Source: CAUPWF01 sp036656615 | Lineage (GTDB): Bacteria > Bacillota > Clostridia > Lachnospirales > Lachnospiraceae | Assembly (NCBI GenBank): GCA_036656615.1 | Contig: JAVXHY010000006.1 | Coordinates: 20,452-84,451 of the forward strand | DNA: 64,000 bases | Direction: 5' to 3' | Shown: positions 35,993 through 45,605 of the stretch, piece after piece | Layout: each line of letters opens with the position of its first letter | How positions within the stretch are numbered: position 1 is the first letter of the stretch | The notes under the pieces: model-generated | The model's database searches: none | What the model was told of the DNA's origin: nothing | What the model saw: only the letters and a program-made list of their open reading frames with translations | Program-made: the position numbers and the translations under genes

Positions 35993-37048
35993 ATGGCAAG
36001 AGAAGAAACCAGACAGATTCACATAGGAAATGTAACAATTGGCGGTGGAGCACCTATTGCTATTCAGTCTATGACAAATACAAAAACAGAGGATGTAAAA
36101 GCAACAGTAGAGCAGATTTTGTCGCTGGAACAGGCAGGATGTGATATTGTCCGTTGTGCAGTTCCTACGTTAGAAGCGGCAGAGGCTTTTAAAAAGATAA
36201 AGCAGCAGATTCACATACCCCTTGTGGCAGACATTCATTTTGATTATCGTTTGGCTATTGCAGCTATAGAATATGGAGCAGATAAGATTCGTATTAATCC
36301 TGGAAATATAGGTGATATATCGCGAGTAAAAGCGGTAGTGGATAAAGCAAAAGAACGAAATATTCCCATTCGTATAGGTGTTAATAGTGGTTCTTTGGAA
36401 AAGCATCTGATTGAAAAGTATCTTGGTGTTACAGCAGAAGGACTAGTAGAAAGTGCACTGGAAAAGGTGAGTATGATTGAAGCTCTTCATTATGAGAATC
36501 TAGTAGTTAGTATCAAATCTTCAGATGTCATGATGTGCGTAAAAGCTCATGAATTAATTGCGAAACAGTGTTCCTACCCACTCCATGTTGGAATTACAGA
36601 ATCAGGAACGTTAGTGTCCGGTAACATTAAATCTTCGGTTGGCCTTGGAATTATGTTATATGAAGGAATTGGAGATACGATTCGTGTATCCCTAACGGGA
36701 GATCCAGTAGAAGAAATCAGAACCGCAAAACTTATTTTAAAGACATTGGGATTAAGAAAAGGTGGCATTGAAGTGGTTTCCTGTCCTACCTGTGGAAGAA
36801 CACAGATTGATTTGATAGGCCTGGCAAATCAGGTAGAACAGATGGTGCAAGATATTCCCTTGGATATAAAGGTAGCGGTTATGGGATGTGTAGTGAATGG
36901 ACCAGGAGAAGCTAAAGAGGCAGATATTGGAATTGCAGGTGGTATTGGAGAAGGATTGCTGATAAAAAAAGGCAAGGTCATAAAAAAAGTAAAAGAAACG
37001 GAACTGCTTCGTACGTTACGAGAAGAATTACTCAATTGGGGTAAATAG
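35993..37048 (+). CDS. ispG: 4-hydroxy-3-methylbut-2-enyl-diphosphate synthase
   Basis: Iron-sulfur enzyme of the MEP isoprenoid pathway that converts MEcPP to HMBPP. The 351 residues include GAPIAIQSMTNT, the VADIHFDYRLA block, and the [4Fe-4S] ligands in SCPTCGRTQ and GCVVNGPGEA. The ATG at 35993 follows AAAGGTGAG; an in-frame ATG at 35942 would overlap the previous gene. It lies 1 base before polC, a linkage known in many Firmicutes, though dxr and rseP are not here. Confidence 0.97.
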   Translation: MAREETRQIHIGNVTIGGGAPIAIQSMTNTKTEDVKATVEQILSLEQAGCDIVRCAVPTLEAAEAFKKIKQQIHIPLVADIHFDYRLAIAAIEYGADKIRINPGNIGDISRVKAVVDKAKERNIPIRIGVNSGSLEKHLIEKYLGVTAEGLVESALEKVSMIEALHYENLVVSIKSSDVMMCVKAHELIAKQCSYPLHVGITESGTLVSGNIKSSVGLGIMLYEGIGDTIRVSLTGDPVEEIRTAKLILKTLGLRKGGIEVVSCPTCGRTQIDLIGLANQVEQMVQDIPLDIKVAVMGCVVNGPGEAKEADIGIAGGIGEGLLIKKGKVIKKVKETELLRTLREELLNWGK

Positions 37049-37049
37049 A

Positions 37050-40000
37050 ATGTCAAAATTATTTTTTGAAGTATTTCCAACTCTTAAAATGGAGAGGGAA
37101 GTACGGGGAATGTTTGAAGAGGTAGAAGTGACTAAGGTTTCTACTACCTCTTTAAGAAATCATATAAAAGTATATATAATGAGCACGCATTTGATACCCA
37201 AAAATCAATTGTGTGAAGTGGAGCTGATGATTAAAGATCAGCTTTTTAGTCGTGCAAGACTTTCCGTTGAAGTGATAGAAAGATTTCATTTGTCAGAGCA
37301 GTATTCACCGGAGAATTTAATGAATGCTTATCGAGACAGTATGATTTATGAATTGAAACAAAAAAGTGCATTGGAATGCAATATGTTCCAAAATGCAAAA
37401 TGTTCTTTTCAAAATAAAAATATTCTGTGTTTAGAAATGGCAGATAATATTGTTGCAGAAGGTAAAAAAACTTCTATAGTAGAATATTTGGAAGAAGTTT
37501 TTAATCATAGATGTAATATGTCTATTGAAGTACGGATTATTTATCGCGAATTGAAAGAAAGCAAATATCAAAAGAATAATGAAATCAGACTTCAGCAAGA
37601 AGTGGACACCATTATGGATGTTCAACGTACACATGTATCTGCGGGACAAGAGGAAAAAATATCGCCAGCAGGACGATTGTCACCATATGGGAAACGGGAA
37701 AAGAAGGATTACTATAAGGCGGTTAAGAAGTCGGACAATCCGGATATTATCTATGGAAGAGATTTTGAAGATGAAGCAATATCGTTAGATCAAGTAGTGG
37801 GAGAAATGGGTGAAATCACTATTCGTGGAAAGATTATCCGGTTAGAGACTAGGGAAATTAGAAATGAGAAAACAATTGTATCATTTGATGTGACAGATTT
37901 TACAGATACCATTACCGTGAAAATATTTACTAAGAATGAACAGCTTCCAGATATTCTAGACGGGATAACAGAAGGTGCTTTTTTGAAATTAAAAGGTGTA
38001 ACCAATATTGATAAATATGATGGAGAGTTAAGTCTAAGCGGCATTATAGGAATTAAAAAAATACCAGATTTTACTTTTAGCCGTAAAGATACCAGTCCTG
38101 AGAAACGTGTGGAGCTTCATTGTCATACAAAAATGAGTGATATGGATGGAGTGTCTGAAGTTGCAGACATTGTAAACCGAGCACATCAGTGGGGACATAA
38201 AGCAATTGCTATTACAGATCATGGAGTGGTACAGGCCTTTCCGGTTGCCAATCATGTAATTGAAAAGTATCCAAAAGAAGACCCATTCAAAATTATATAT
38301 GGTGTGGAAGCCTATTTGGTAGATGATTTAACTGATATTGTCATTCATGCAGGCGATCAATCGCTAGATGATACCTATGTAGTATTTGATCTGGAAACAA
38401 CAGGATTTAGCGCAATTAAGGACAAAATCATTGAAATAGGAGCCGTAAAGGTAGAAGGAGGTATGATAACAGAACGGTATAGTACCTTTGTAAATCCGGG
38501 AATTCCGATTCCTTATCATATAGAACAACTAACTGGTATTAGTGACACTATGATTCTAGATGCACCAGATATCAATACCGTGTTGCCACGATTTTTGGAG
38601 TTTGTGGGAGAAGCAGTTTTAGTTGCCCATAATGCAAGCTTTGATGTGGGATTTATTGAGCAAAACTGTAGGTATCAAGATATTGTGCCAAAGTTCGTGT
38701 CTGTAGATACGGTGGCATTGGCTAGGGTCTTGCTTCCAACCTTATCAAAATATAAATTGAATATCGTAGCAAAAGCACTACATATTTCGTTAGATCATCA
38801 CCATCGAGGTATAGATGATGCAATGACCACAGCGGAAATCTTTATCAGATTTATAGAAATGCTTAAGGATCGCAACATTACAACCTTAAAGGGAATCAAT
38901 CAATTTGGGTCAATGAATCCAGATGCTATACGTAAGCTGCCAACTTATCATGCAATTATTTTGATTCAAAATGATATTGGGAGAGTGAATCTATATCAGT
39001 TGATTTCTCTATCTCATTTGACTTATTTTGGCAGGCGGCCAAGAATACCCAAAAGTGAATTTATCAAACACCGTGAGGGCCTAATTATTGGCAGTGCCTG
39101 TGAAGCCGGAGAGTTATATCAGGCTGTTCTGCAAAATAAGAATGCAGAGATTATTGCACGTCTTGTTGAATTCTATGATTATTTGGAAATACAGCCTCTA
39201 GGCAATAATCAGTTTATGATTATGAGTAATAAATTCACAACGATACAATCCGCAGAGGATTTGAAAACAATCAATCGGAAAATTGTGAAGCTGGGTGAGG
39301 AATTTAACAAACCGGTAGTAGCCACCTGTGATGTCCATTTTTTAGATCCTGAGGATGAAGTTTATCGACGTATTATTATGACAGGAAAGGGATTTGCAGA
39401 TGCGGATGACCAACCACCTCTTTTCTTACGTACGACAGAAGAAATGTTGGAAGAATTCGCCTATTTGGGTACACAAAAAGCAGTGGAAGTTGTAATTACC
39501 AATACAAATAAAATTGCAGATAGGATTGAATCTATATCTCCTGTACGACCAGATAAATGTCCACCGATTATTGAAAATTCCGATCAGATTCTTCGTGATA
39601 TCTGTTATGAAAAAGCCCATAGTATGTATGGGGAGCATTTGCCTGATATTGTAGTAGAGCGCTTGGAACGAGAATTGCATTCTATTATATCGAATGGATT
39701 TGCAGTTATGTATATTATCGCTCAAAAACTAGTATGGAAATCTTTGGAAGACGGATATTTGGTAGGATCTCGTGGCTCGGTAGGCTCTTCTTTTGTGGCT
39801 ACCATGGCAGGGATTACAGAGGTGAATCCCTTGAGCCCCCATTACTACTGTAAAGCCTGTCATTATAGTGAGTTTGATTCACCGGAAGTGAAGGCTTTCG
39901 CTGGTGGATGTGGATGGGATATGCCAGATAAAATATGCCCAAATTGTGGAGAAAAGCTCATGAAAGATGGATTCGATATCCCCTTTGAAACCTTCCTGGG

Positions 40001-41456
40001 ATTTAAAGGAAATAAAGAGCCGGATATTGACTTGAATTTTTCTGGTGATTATCAAAGCAATGCGCATAAGTATACGGAAGTGATTTTCGGAGAAGGACAG
40101 ACATTTCGTGCAGGAACCATTGGAACTTTGGCAGATAAGACAGCCTTTGGATTTGTGAAAAATTATTACGAAGAGCGGGAAAGCCGAAAACGTAAATGTG
40201 AAATCAGCAGAATTACCAAAGGGTGTACTGGCATAAGAAGAAGCACCGGACAGCATCCGGGAGGAATTATTGTATTGCCTCATGGGGAAGATATTAATTC
40301 CTTTACTCCAGTACAGCATCCAGCTAATGATATGAACACAGATATTATTACTACTCATTTTGACTATCATTCCATTGATCATAACCTTTTGAAACTTGAT
40401 ATCCTAGGGCATGATGATCCGACTATGATTAAAATGCTAGAGGAATTAACTGGCATAAAAGCAACGGAAATTGAGCTGGATAATCCAGATGTCATGTCTC
40501 TGTTTGCAAATACCAGTAAACTGGGGATTAAACCAGAGGACATTGATGGCTGTCCAGTGGGATGTCTTGGAATACCTGAGTTTGGGACGGATTTTGTCAT
40601 TCAAATGGTAGTTGATACGAAACCAAAGACCCTATCTGATTTAATTCGAATATCAGGTCTCTCTCATGGAACCGATGTATGGCTTAACAATGCCCAGACA
40701 TTAATTCAAGAAGGGAAAGCAACAATTTCTACCGCCATATGTACGAGAGACGATATTATGATTTATTTGATTCATACAGGTATGGACAGTGAATTATCTT
40801 TTACCATTATGGAAAGTGTACGTAAGGGGAAGGGATTAAAGCCGGAGTGGGAAGAAGCTATGAAGAAGGTAGGTGTTCCAGACTGGTACATCTGGTCTTG
40901 TAAACAAATTAAATATATGTTTCCAAAAGCACATGCGGCGGCTTATGTTATGATGGCTTATCGAATCGCTTATTGTAAAGTGAATTATCCGTTAGCCTAT
41001 TATGCAGCTTTTTTTACCATTCGTGCATCAGCCTTTTCTTATGAACTCATGTGTCAGGGCAGAGAAAAACTAGAATATTATATCAAAGACTATAAGAAAA
41101 GAAATGATCTGTTAACAAAAAAAGAACAGGATACTTTAAAGGATATGCGTGTTGTTCAGGAAATGTATGCTAGAGGATTTGAATTCCTTCCCATCGATAT
41201 TTATCAGGCAAAAGCAAATAAATTTCAAATTATAGATGGAAAGCTTATGCCTTCGTTTAGCAGTATTGAAGGACTTGGTGATAAAGCAGCAGAAGCGGTG
41301 GAACAGGCTTCGTTAAATGGCAAATACCTGTCAAGAGATGATTTTAGACAACGTACCAAGGTAAGTAAGACAGTCATTGATTTTATGGATGATTTGGGTA
41401 TGTTTGGAGATTTGCCAGAAACAAATCAATTATCACTTTTTGATTCTTCAAATTAA
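37050..41456 (+). CDS. polC: DNA polymerase III PolC-type alpha subunit
   Basis: Replicative DNA polymerase of Gram-positive bacteria. The 1468 residues comprise an N-terminal domain, an OB domain (about residues 250-340), a PHP domain starting with ELHCHTKMSDMDG near 354, a DnaQ-type proofreading exonuclease inserted in it (FDLETTGFSA near 446), a cysteine zinc motif (CKAC...CGWDMPDKICPNCG near 932) and the catalytic EPDIDLNFSGDY near 990. It starts 1 base after ispG. Slightly longer than the Bacillus enzyme. Confidence 0.98.
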   Translation: MSKLFFEVFPTLKMEREVRGMFEEVEVTKVSTTSLRNHIKVYIMSTHLIPKNQLCEVELMIKDQLFSRARLSVEVIERFHLSEQYSPENLMNAYRDSMIYELKQKSALECNMFQNAKCSFQNKNILCLEMADNIVAEGKKTSIVEYLEEVFNHRCNMSIEVRIIYRELKESKYQKNNEIRLQQEVDTIMDVQRTHVSAGQEEKISPAGRLSPYGKREKKDYYKAVKKSDNPDIIYGRDFEDEAISLDQVVGEMGEITIRGKIIRLETREIRNEKTIVSFDVTDFTDTITVKIFTKNEQLPDILDGITEGAFLKLKGVTNIDKYDGELSLSGIIGIKKIPDFTFSRKDTSPEKRVELHCHTKMSDMDGVSEVADIVNRAHQWGHKAIAITDHGVVQAFPVANHVIEKYPKEDPFKIIYGVEAYLVDDLTDIVIHAGDQSLDDTYVVFDLETTGFSAIKDKIIEIGAVKVEGGMITERYSTFVNPGIPIPYHIEQLTGISDTMILDAPDINTVLPRFLEFVGEAVLVAHNASFDVGFIEQNCRYQDIVPKFVSVDTVALARVLLPTLSKYKLNIVAKALHISLDHHHRGIDDAMTTAEIFIRFIEMLKDRNITTLKGINQFGSMNPDAIRKLPTYHAIILIQNDIGRVNLYQLISLSHLTYFGRRPRIPKSEFIKHREGLIIGSACEAGELYQAVLQNKNAEIIARLVEFYDYLEIQPLGNNQFMIMSNKFTTIQSAEDLKTINRKIVKLGEEFNKPVVATCDVHFLDPEDEVYRRIIMTGKGFADADDQPPLFLRTTEEMLEEFAYLGTQKAVEVVITNTNKIADRIESISPVRPDKCPPIIENSDQILRDICYEKAHSMYGEHLPDIVVERLERELHSIISNGFAVMYIIAQKLVWKSLEDGYLVGSRGSVGSSFVATMAGITEVNPLSPHYYCKACHYSEFDSPEVKAFAGGCGWDMPDKICPNCGEKLMKDGFDIPFETFLGFKGNKEPDIDLNFSGDYQSNAHKYTEVIFGEGQTFRAGTIGTLADKTAFGFVKNYYEERESRKRKCEISRITKGCTGIRRSTGQHPGGIIVLPHGEDINSFTPVQHPANDMNTDIITTHFDYHSIDHNLLKLDILGHDDPTMIKMLEELTGIKATEIELDNPDVMSLFANTSKLGIKPEDIDGCPVGCLGIPEFGTDFVIQMVVDTKPKTLSDLIRISGLSHGTDVWLNNAQTLIQEGKATISTAICTRDDIMIYLIHTGMDSELSFTIMESVRKGKGLKPEWEEAMKKVGVPDWYIWSCKQIKYMFPKAHAAAYVMMAYRIAYCKVNYPLAYYAAFFTIRASAFSYELMCQGREKLEYYIKDYKKRNDLLTKKEQDTLKDMRVVQEMYARGFEFLPIDIYQAKANKFQIIDGKLMPSFSSIEGLGDKAAEAVEQASLNGKYLSRDDFRQRTKVSKTVIDFMDDLGMFGDLPETNQLSLFDSSN

Positions 41457-41459
41457 TGC

Positions 41460-41488
41460 TTTAAATTGCGAAAGTATTGTGGTATAAT
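41460..41488 (+). promoter_or_regulatory. Promoter of the paaK-ior operon
   Basis: TTTAAA (41460-41465) and TATAAT (41483-41488) with 17 bases between, starting 4 bases after the polC stop. Confidence 0.65.
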
Positions 41489-41530
41489 GATGAAGTTTCT
41501 TAAAATGAAAGATTGAAGGAGGAAGCAATC

Positions 41531-42841
41531 ATGATTTGGGCGAAAGAAGAAATGCTGTCAAGAACTGAAATAGAAGCGATTCAGCTAAAACGATTGAAGG
41601 AAACGGTAACATACATCTATGAGAAGGTTCCACCTTATCGTTTGAAAATGGATCAGGCTTTTGTAAAACCGGAAGACATCCAATCATTAGCTGACTTACA
41701 GAAATTACCATTTACCGAAAAATCTGATTTTCGTGAAAATTATCCCACCGGATTATTTGCAGTAGATAAAAAGGAATTGGTACGAGTACATGCAAGTTCA
41801 GGTACTACCGGTAAACCTACAATTGTAGGATACACGAAGAAAGATATGGAAATATGGACAAATAATGTATCAAGAATTGCCTGTATGGGTGGAGCTACGA
41901 AGGAAGACGTAGCACAGATTGCTTTTGGTTATGGAATGTTTACCGGAGCACTGGGATTACATATGGGCTTAGAAAATATAGGGGCTGCAGTGATGCCCTG
42001 TTCTTCTGGAAATACCAAGAAGCAGATTATGTATATGAAGGATATGGAAACTACCCTTTTAGTAGCGACACCATCGTATGCCCTTCATTTAGGAGAAGTC
42101 ATACGAGAAATGGGTATGGATCCACAAAAGGATTTACATGTGAAAATAGGTCTTTTTGGTGGGGAAGGTATGACAGAACCCATGAGAGCAGAAATGCACC
42201 GTGTATGGGGCAGTGAATTCCTATGTACACAGAATTATGGAATGAGTGAGCTTTGTGGACCGGGTGTATCCGGGGAGTGTGAAGAGCTTTGCGGCATGCA
42301 TGTGAACGAAGATTATTTCATTCCGGAAATCATCGATCCTAAAACAAAAGAAGTACTTCCACCAGGAGAAAAAGGGGAATTAGTGATTACCTGCTTGGGC
42401 AAAGAAGCGCTTCCAATGATTCGTTATCGAACAAAGGATTTGACTCGTCTGATGTATGAGCCTTGCAAATGTGGCAGAACGACAGTACGTATGGAGAATC
42501 TGTCTGGACGTTCTGATGATATGCTGGTGATTCGTGGGGTGAATGTTTTCCCGACCCAGATAGAAGAGGTATTGTTAAGAATTCCGGAAATAGGAGCCCA
42601 TTATGAAATTCAGGTAGAACGCAAGAATCGTCTGGATGTGATGACTATTTCGGTAGAACTAATTGATGATCGTATACTAGATAGTTATGGGAAACTAAAT
42701 GAATTGGAACGCAGGATCAATGCAGATTTAAAGTCACAGCTGGGATTAATGGCAAATATAAAATTGGTAGCACCTCACTTTTTACAGCGATTTGAAGGGA
42801 AAGCCAAACGAGTTACGGATATGAGAAAGGATGGGTTATAG
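41531..42841 (+). CDS. paaK: Phenylacetate-CoA ligase family enzyme 1
   Basis: AMP-forming acyl-adenylate enzyme joining arylacetate and CoA, or running in the opposite sense. The 436 residues show the phosphate-binding HASSGTTGKPT near residue 90, YGMSELCGPG, and the C-terminal domain with GRSDDMLVIRGVNVFPTQIE. ATG at 41531 follows GAAGGAGG; the TTG at 41513 is upstream of that site. It opens an operon with iorAB, a second ligase and two ACT proteins. The aromatic substrate is inferred from this context. Confidence 0.93.
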   Translation: MIWAKEEMLSRTEIEAIQLKRLKETVTYIYEKVPPYRLKMDQAFVKPEDIQSLADLQKLPFTEKSDFRENYPTGLFAVDKKELVRVHASSGTTGKPTIVGYTKKDMEIWTNNVSRIACMGGATKEDVAQIAFGYGMFTGALGLHMGLENIGAAVMPCSSGNTKKQIMYMKDMETTLLVATPSYALHLGEVIREMGMDPQKDLHVKIGLFGGEGMTEPMRAEMHRVWGSEFLCTQNYGMSELCGPGVSGECEELCGMHVNEDYFIPEIIDPKTKEVLPPGEKGELVITCLGKEALPMIRYRTKDLTRLMYEPCKCGRTTVRMENLSGRSDDMLVIRGVNVFPTQIEEVLLRIPEIGAHYEIQVERKNRLDVMTISVELIDDRILDSYGKLNELERRINADLKSQLGLMANIKLVAPHFLQRFEGKAKRVTDMRKDGL

Positions 42842-42844
42842 TAT

Positions 42845-44587
42845 ATGTCAGAGAAAATTATTATGTTGGGGAATGAGGCAATAGCCCGTGGTGCATACGA
42901 AGCTGGAGTGAAGGTATCGGCGGCATACCCAGGGACACCAAGTACAGAAATCAGTGAACATATTATAAAATATAAGGATCATATTTATGCAGAATGGTCA
43001 CCGAATGAAAAAGTAGCAACGGAAGTAGCTATCGGTGCTAGTATAGCCGGAGTTCGTTCTTTGGCATGTATGAAACACGTAGGACTTAATGTCGCTTCTG
43101 ATCCGCTCTATACCGTTTCGTATATGGGTGTCAGTGGAGGAATGGTATTAGTAGTAGCGGATGATCCGGGATTATATAGTTCACAAAATGAACAGGATAC
43201 CCGCATGGTAGCACGTGCTGCACAGGTACCAGTGCTAGAGCCTTCGGATAGTCAGGAGGCCAAAGACTATATGAAAATAGCTTACGAAATCAGTGAAACT
43301 TATGATCGTCCGGTTATTCTTCGAACCACTACTAGACTGGCACATTCACAGGGTCTTGTAACGTTGGCGGAGCGCGAAGAACATGAAGACAAACCATATG
43401 AAAGAAATATTGCTAAAAATGTTATGATGCCAGGAAATGCAAAGCTGCGTCATGTGATTATTGAACAAAAGAATCTAGAACTTGCCAAGGATGCTAATAC
43501 ACTGTCAATCAATCAAGTAGAGATGAAGGATACAAAAATTGGTGTTATTACCAGTGGAATTCCTTATCAGTATGTAAAAGAAGCATTGCCACAGGCATCC
43601 ATTTTAAAGCTTGGAATGGTTCATCCACTTCCAAGAAAATTAATTGAAGATTTTGCAGAGAAGGTAGATACACTTTATATTGTGGAAGAATTAGATCCAG
43701 TAATTGAAGAACAGGTAAAATCCTGGGGTATCTCGTGCATTGGAAAAGAACGATTTACAGTTCAGGGAGAATACAGTGCACATATGGTAAAAGCAGGAAT
43801 TTTGCAGGAAGAAATCAGAACCAATACACCGGCAAAGATACCTGGGAGACCACCTATTCTATGCCCAGGCTGTCCTCACAGGAGTGTATTTTATGTGCTG
43901 AAAAAATTAAACATGCATGCAGCGGGAGATATTGGATGCTACACATTAGGAGCAGTTCCACCTCTTGGTGTAGTGGATACGACCATCTGTATGGGGGCTA
44001 GTATCAGCAGTCTTCATGGAATGGAAAAAGCAAAAGGCAAAGAATATATTAAGAATTGGGTATCGGTAATTGGTGATTCCACTTTTATGCATACAGGCGT
44101 GAATTCTTTGATTAATATGGTATATAATCAAAGTACAGGAACCGTGATGATTTTAGATAATTCCACAACAGGAATGACAGGACATCAGGATAATGCGGCA
44201 ACAGGAAAGACCCTTATGGGTGAAGCGGTAGAACCAATTCATATTCCAAAGCTATGTGAAGCAATTGGTGTGAAACATGTTCATGTGGTCAATGCGTTTG
44301 ACATTGAATTATTGGAAAAAACGATCAAAGAAGAAACAGCTAGAGAAGAACTTTCTGTCATTATAACAACGACACCATGTGTGTTATTGGATAAATCTAA
44401 AAAACCGACTTATATAGTACATGAAGATCAGTGTAAGAAATGTGGGATGTGTATGAAGCCAGGATGTCCTGCCATGACCAAGAATGCAAATGGAACCATT
44501 CATATTGATGACACCATGTGTACAGGATGTGGGCTGTGTAAGACATTATGCAAATTCAATGTAATTGAAAAGGTAGGTGAAAAGTAA
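42845..44587 (+). CDS. iorA: Indolepyruvate:ferredoxin oxidoreductase alpha subunit
   Basis: Oxidises aryl pyruvates (from Trp, Phe, Tyr) to arylacetyl-CoA with CO2 release and reduced ferredoxin. The 580 residues carry the N-terminal PYR-like TPP domain (SAAYPGTPSTEISEH), a C-terminal TPP-binding GDSTFMHTG...NSTTGMTGHQ region and two ferredoxin-type [4Fe-4S] motifs at the end (CKKCGMCMKPGCP and CTGCGLCKTLC). It starts 3 bases after paaK1 and shares one base with iorB. Oxygen-sensitive, so it fits an anaerobe. Confidence 0.96.
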   Translation: MSEKIIMLGNEAIARGAYEAGVKVSAAYPGTPSTEISEHIIKYKDHIYAEWSPNEKVATEVAIGASIAGVRSLACMKHVGLNVASDPLYTVSYMGVSGGMVLVVADDPGLYSSQNEQDTRMVARAAQVPVLEPSDSQEAKDYMKIAYEISETYDRPVILRTTTRLAHSQGLVTLAEREEHEDKPYERNIAKNVMMPGNAKLRHVIIEQKNLELAKDANTLSINQVEMKDTKIGVITSGIPYQYVKEALPQASILKLGMVHPLPRKLIEDFAEKVDTLYIVEELDPVIEEQVKSWGISCIGKERFTVQGEYSAHMVKAGILQEEIRTNTPAKIPGRPPILCPGCPHRSVFYVLKKLNMHAAGDIGCYTLGAVPPLGVVDTTICMGASISSLHGMEKAKGKEYIKNWVSVIGDSTFMHTGVNSLINMVYNQSTGTVMILDNSTTGMTGHQDNAATGKTLMGEAVEPIHIPKLCEAIGVKHVHVVNAFDIELLEKTIKEETAREELSVIITTTPCVLLDKSKKPTYIVHEDQCKKCGMCMKPGCPAMTKNANGTIHIDDTMCTGCGLCKTLCKFNVIEKVGEK

Positions 44588-45156
44588 TGGCAGCAAAAAA
44601 TATCATGATTGTAGGTGTGGGTGGACAAGGAACCCTTCTTACCAGTAGAATTCTAGGTGGACTTGCCATTGCAGGTGGATATGATGTGAAGCTTTCAGAA
44701 GTGCACGGAATGGCACAGCGAGGGGGAAGTGTAGTCACATTCGTACGATATGGCGAGGTAGTTGCAGAACCTATAGTAGAAGAAGGACAGGCAGATGTAA
44801 TTATTGCTTTTGAACGATTAGAGGCATTGAGGTATGCACATTACCTAAAACCAGAGGGTGTACTGATTGCCAATGACTGGAGAATCGACCCTATGCCGGT
44901 AGTGATTGGTGCGGCACAATACCCGGAGCATATTTTGGAAGATTTGGCAAAAGATCATACGGTATATACAGTCAATGCAACCCAGGAAGCAAAGAAATTA
45001 GGTAATTCAAGAGTCTTTAATATGATTGTTCTAGGTATCGCAGCACAGCATATGGACTTTACCAAAGAACAGTGGTACACAGTCATTGAACAGACGGTTC
45101 CACCAAAGACCATAGAGATTAATCGAAAGGCATTTGATGTTGGATACCACTTATAA
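44587..45156 (+). CDS. iorB: Indolepyruvate:ferredoxin oxidoreductase beta subunit
   Basis: Gamma-domain partner of IorA, needed for the CoA-dependent step. The 189 residues show GVGGQGTLLTSRILGGLA at residue 11 and the EVHGMAQRGGSVVTFVRYG motif of the pyruvate/ketoisovalerate oxidoreductase gamma family. The start overlaps the iorA stop (TAATG), so translation is coupled to a 1:1 ratio. Confidence 0.96.
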   Translation: MAAKNIMIVGVGGQGTLLTSRILGGLAIAGGYDVKLSEVHGMAQRGGSVVTFVRYGEVVAEPIVEEGQADVIIAFERLEALRYAHYLKPEGVLIANDWRIDPMPVVIGAAQYPEHILEDLAKDHTVYTVNATQEAKKLGNSRVFNMIVLGIAAQHMDFTKEQWYTVIEQTVPPKTIEINRKAFDVGYHL

Positions 45157-45169
45157 GGGGGAATGAGTC

Positions 45170-45592
45170 ATGATAAAACAACTTTCTGTATTTGTAGAAA
45201 ATGAAACGGGAAGTCTAATGAAGGTAACCAGTGCATTGACCAAAGCCCATGTTAATATCCGGGCAGTTGCATCCTTTGATACACCGGAATTCGGTATTTT
45301 GCGCATGGTGGTAGATCAACCACAGATTGCAAAAGATTACCTCACCAGTCAGGGATTTGTAGTACGAATTCATGAAGTGATGGGGGTAGAATTAATAGAT
45401 AAAAAAGGAAATTTAAACGATATGCTTTCTATTTTAGCAAAAGGGAACATCAATATAAACTATATTTATTCCTTTGTTATTCGCAAGAATGAGGCACCGG
45501 TCATGGTATTTAGTACAGATGATTTTCAAAAAGCAGCTGAAATATTATGCCAGGCCAATGTAAAAATAGTAGACGAAATTAAGACTGAATAA
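45170..45592 (+). CDS. Double ACT domain protein 1
   Basis: A 140-residue protein with two ACT domains in tandem (about residues 1-66 and 70-140), beginning KQLSVFVENETGSLMKVTSAL. There is no enzymatic domain, so it is a stand-alone amino acid sensor or a regulatory partner. It lies between iorB and the second ligase. The ligand is presumably the amino acid fed into this pathway; this is inference. Confidence 0.9.
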   Translation: MIKQLSVFVENETGSLMKVTSALTKAHVNIRAVASFDTPEFGILRMVVDQPQIAKDYLTSQGFVVRIHEVMGVELIDKKGNLNDMLSILAKGNININYIYSFVIRKNEAPVMVFSTDDFQKAAEILCQANVKIVDEIKTE

Positions 45593-45605
45593 GGAGGAAA
45601 AAGAG

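Noticed and set aside
39879..40382. 167-residue antisense frame in polC
   Set aside because: Fully inside the polymerase catalytic region, Cys/Ile/Ser-rich shadow composition, no ribosome site.
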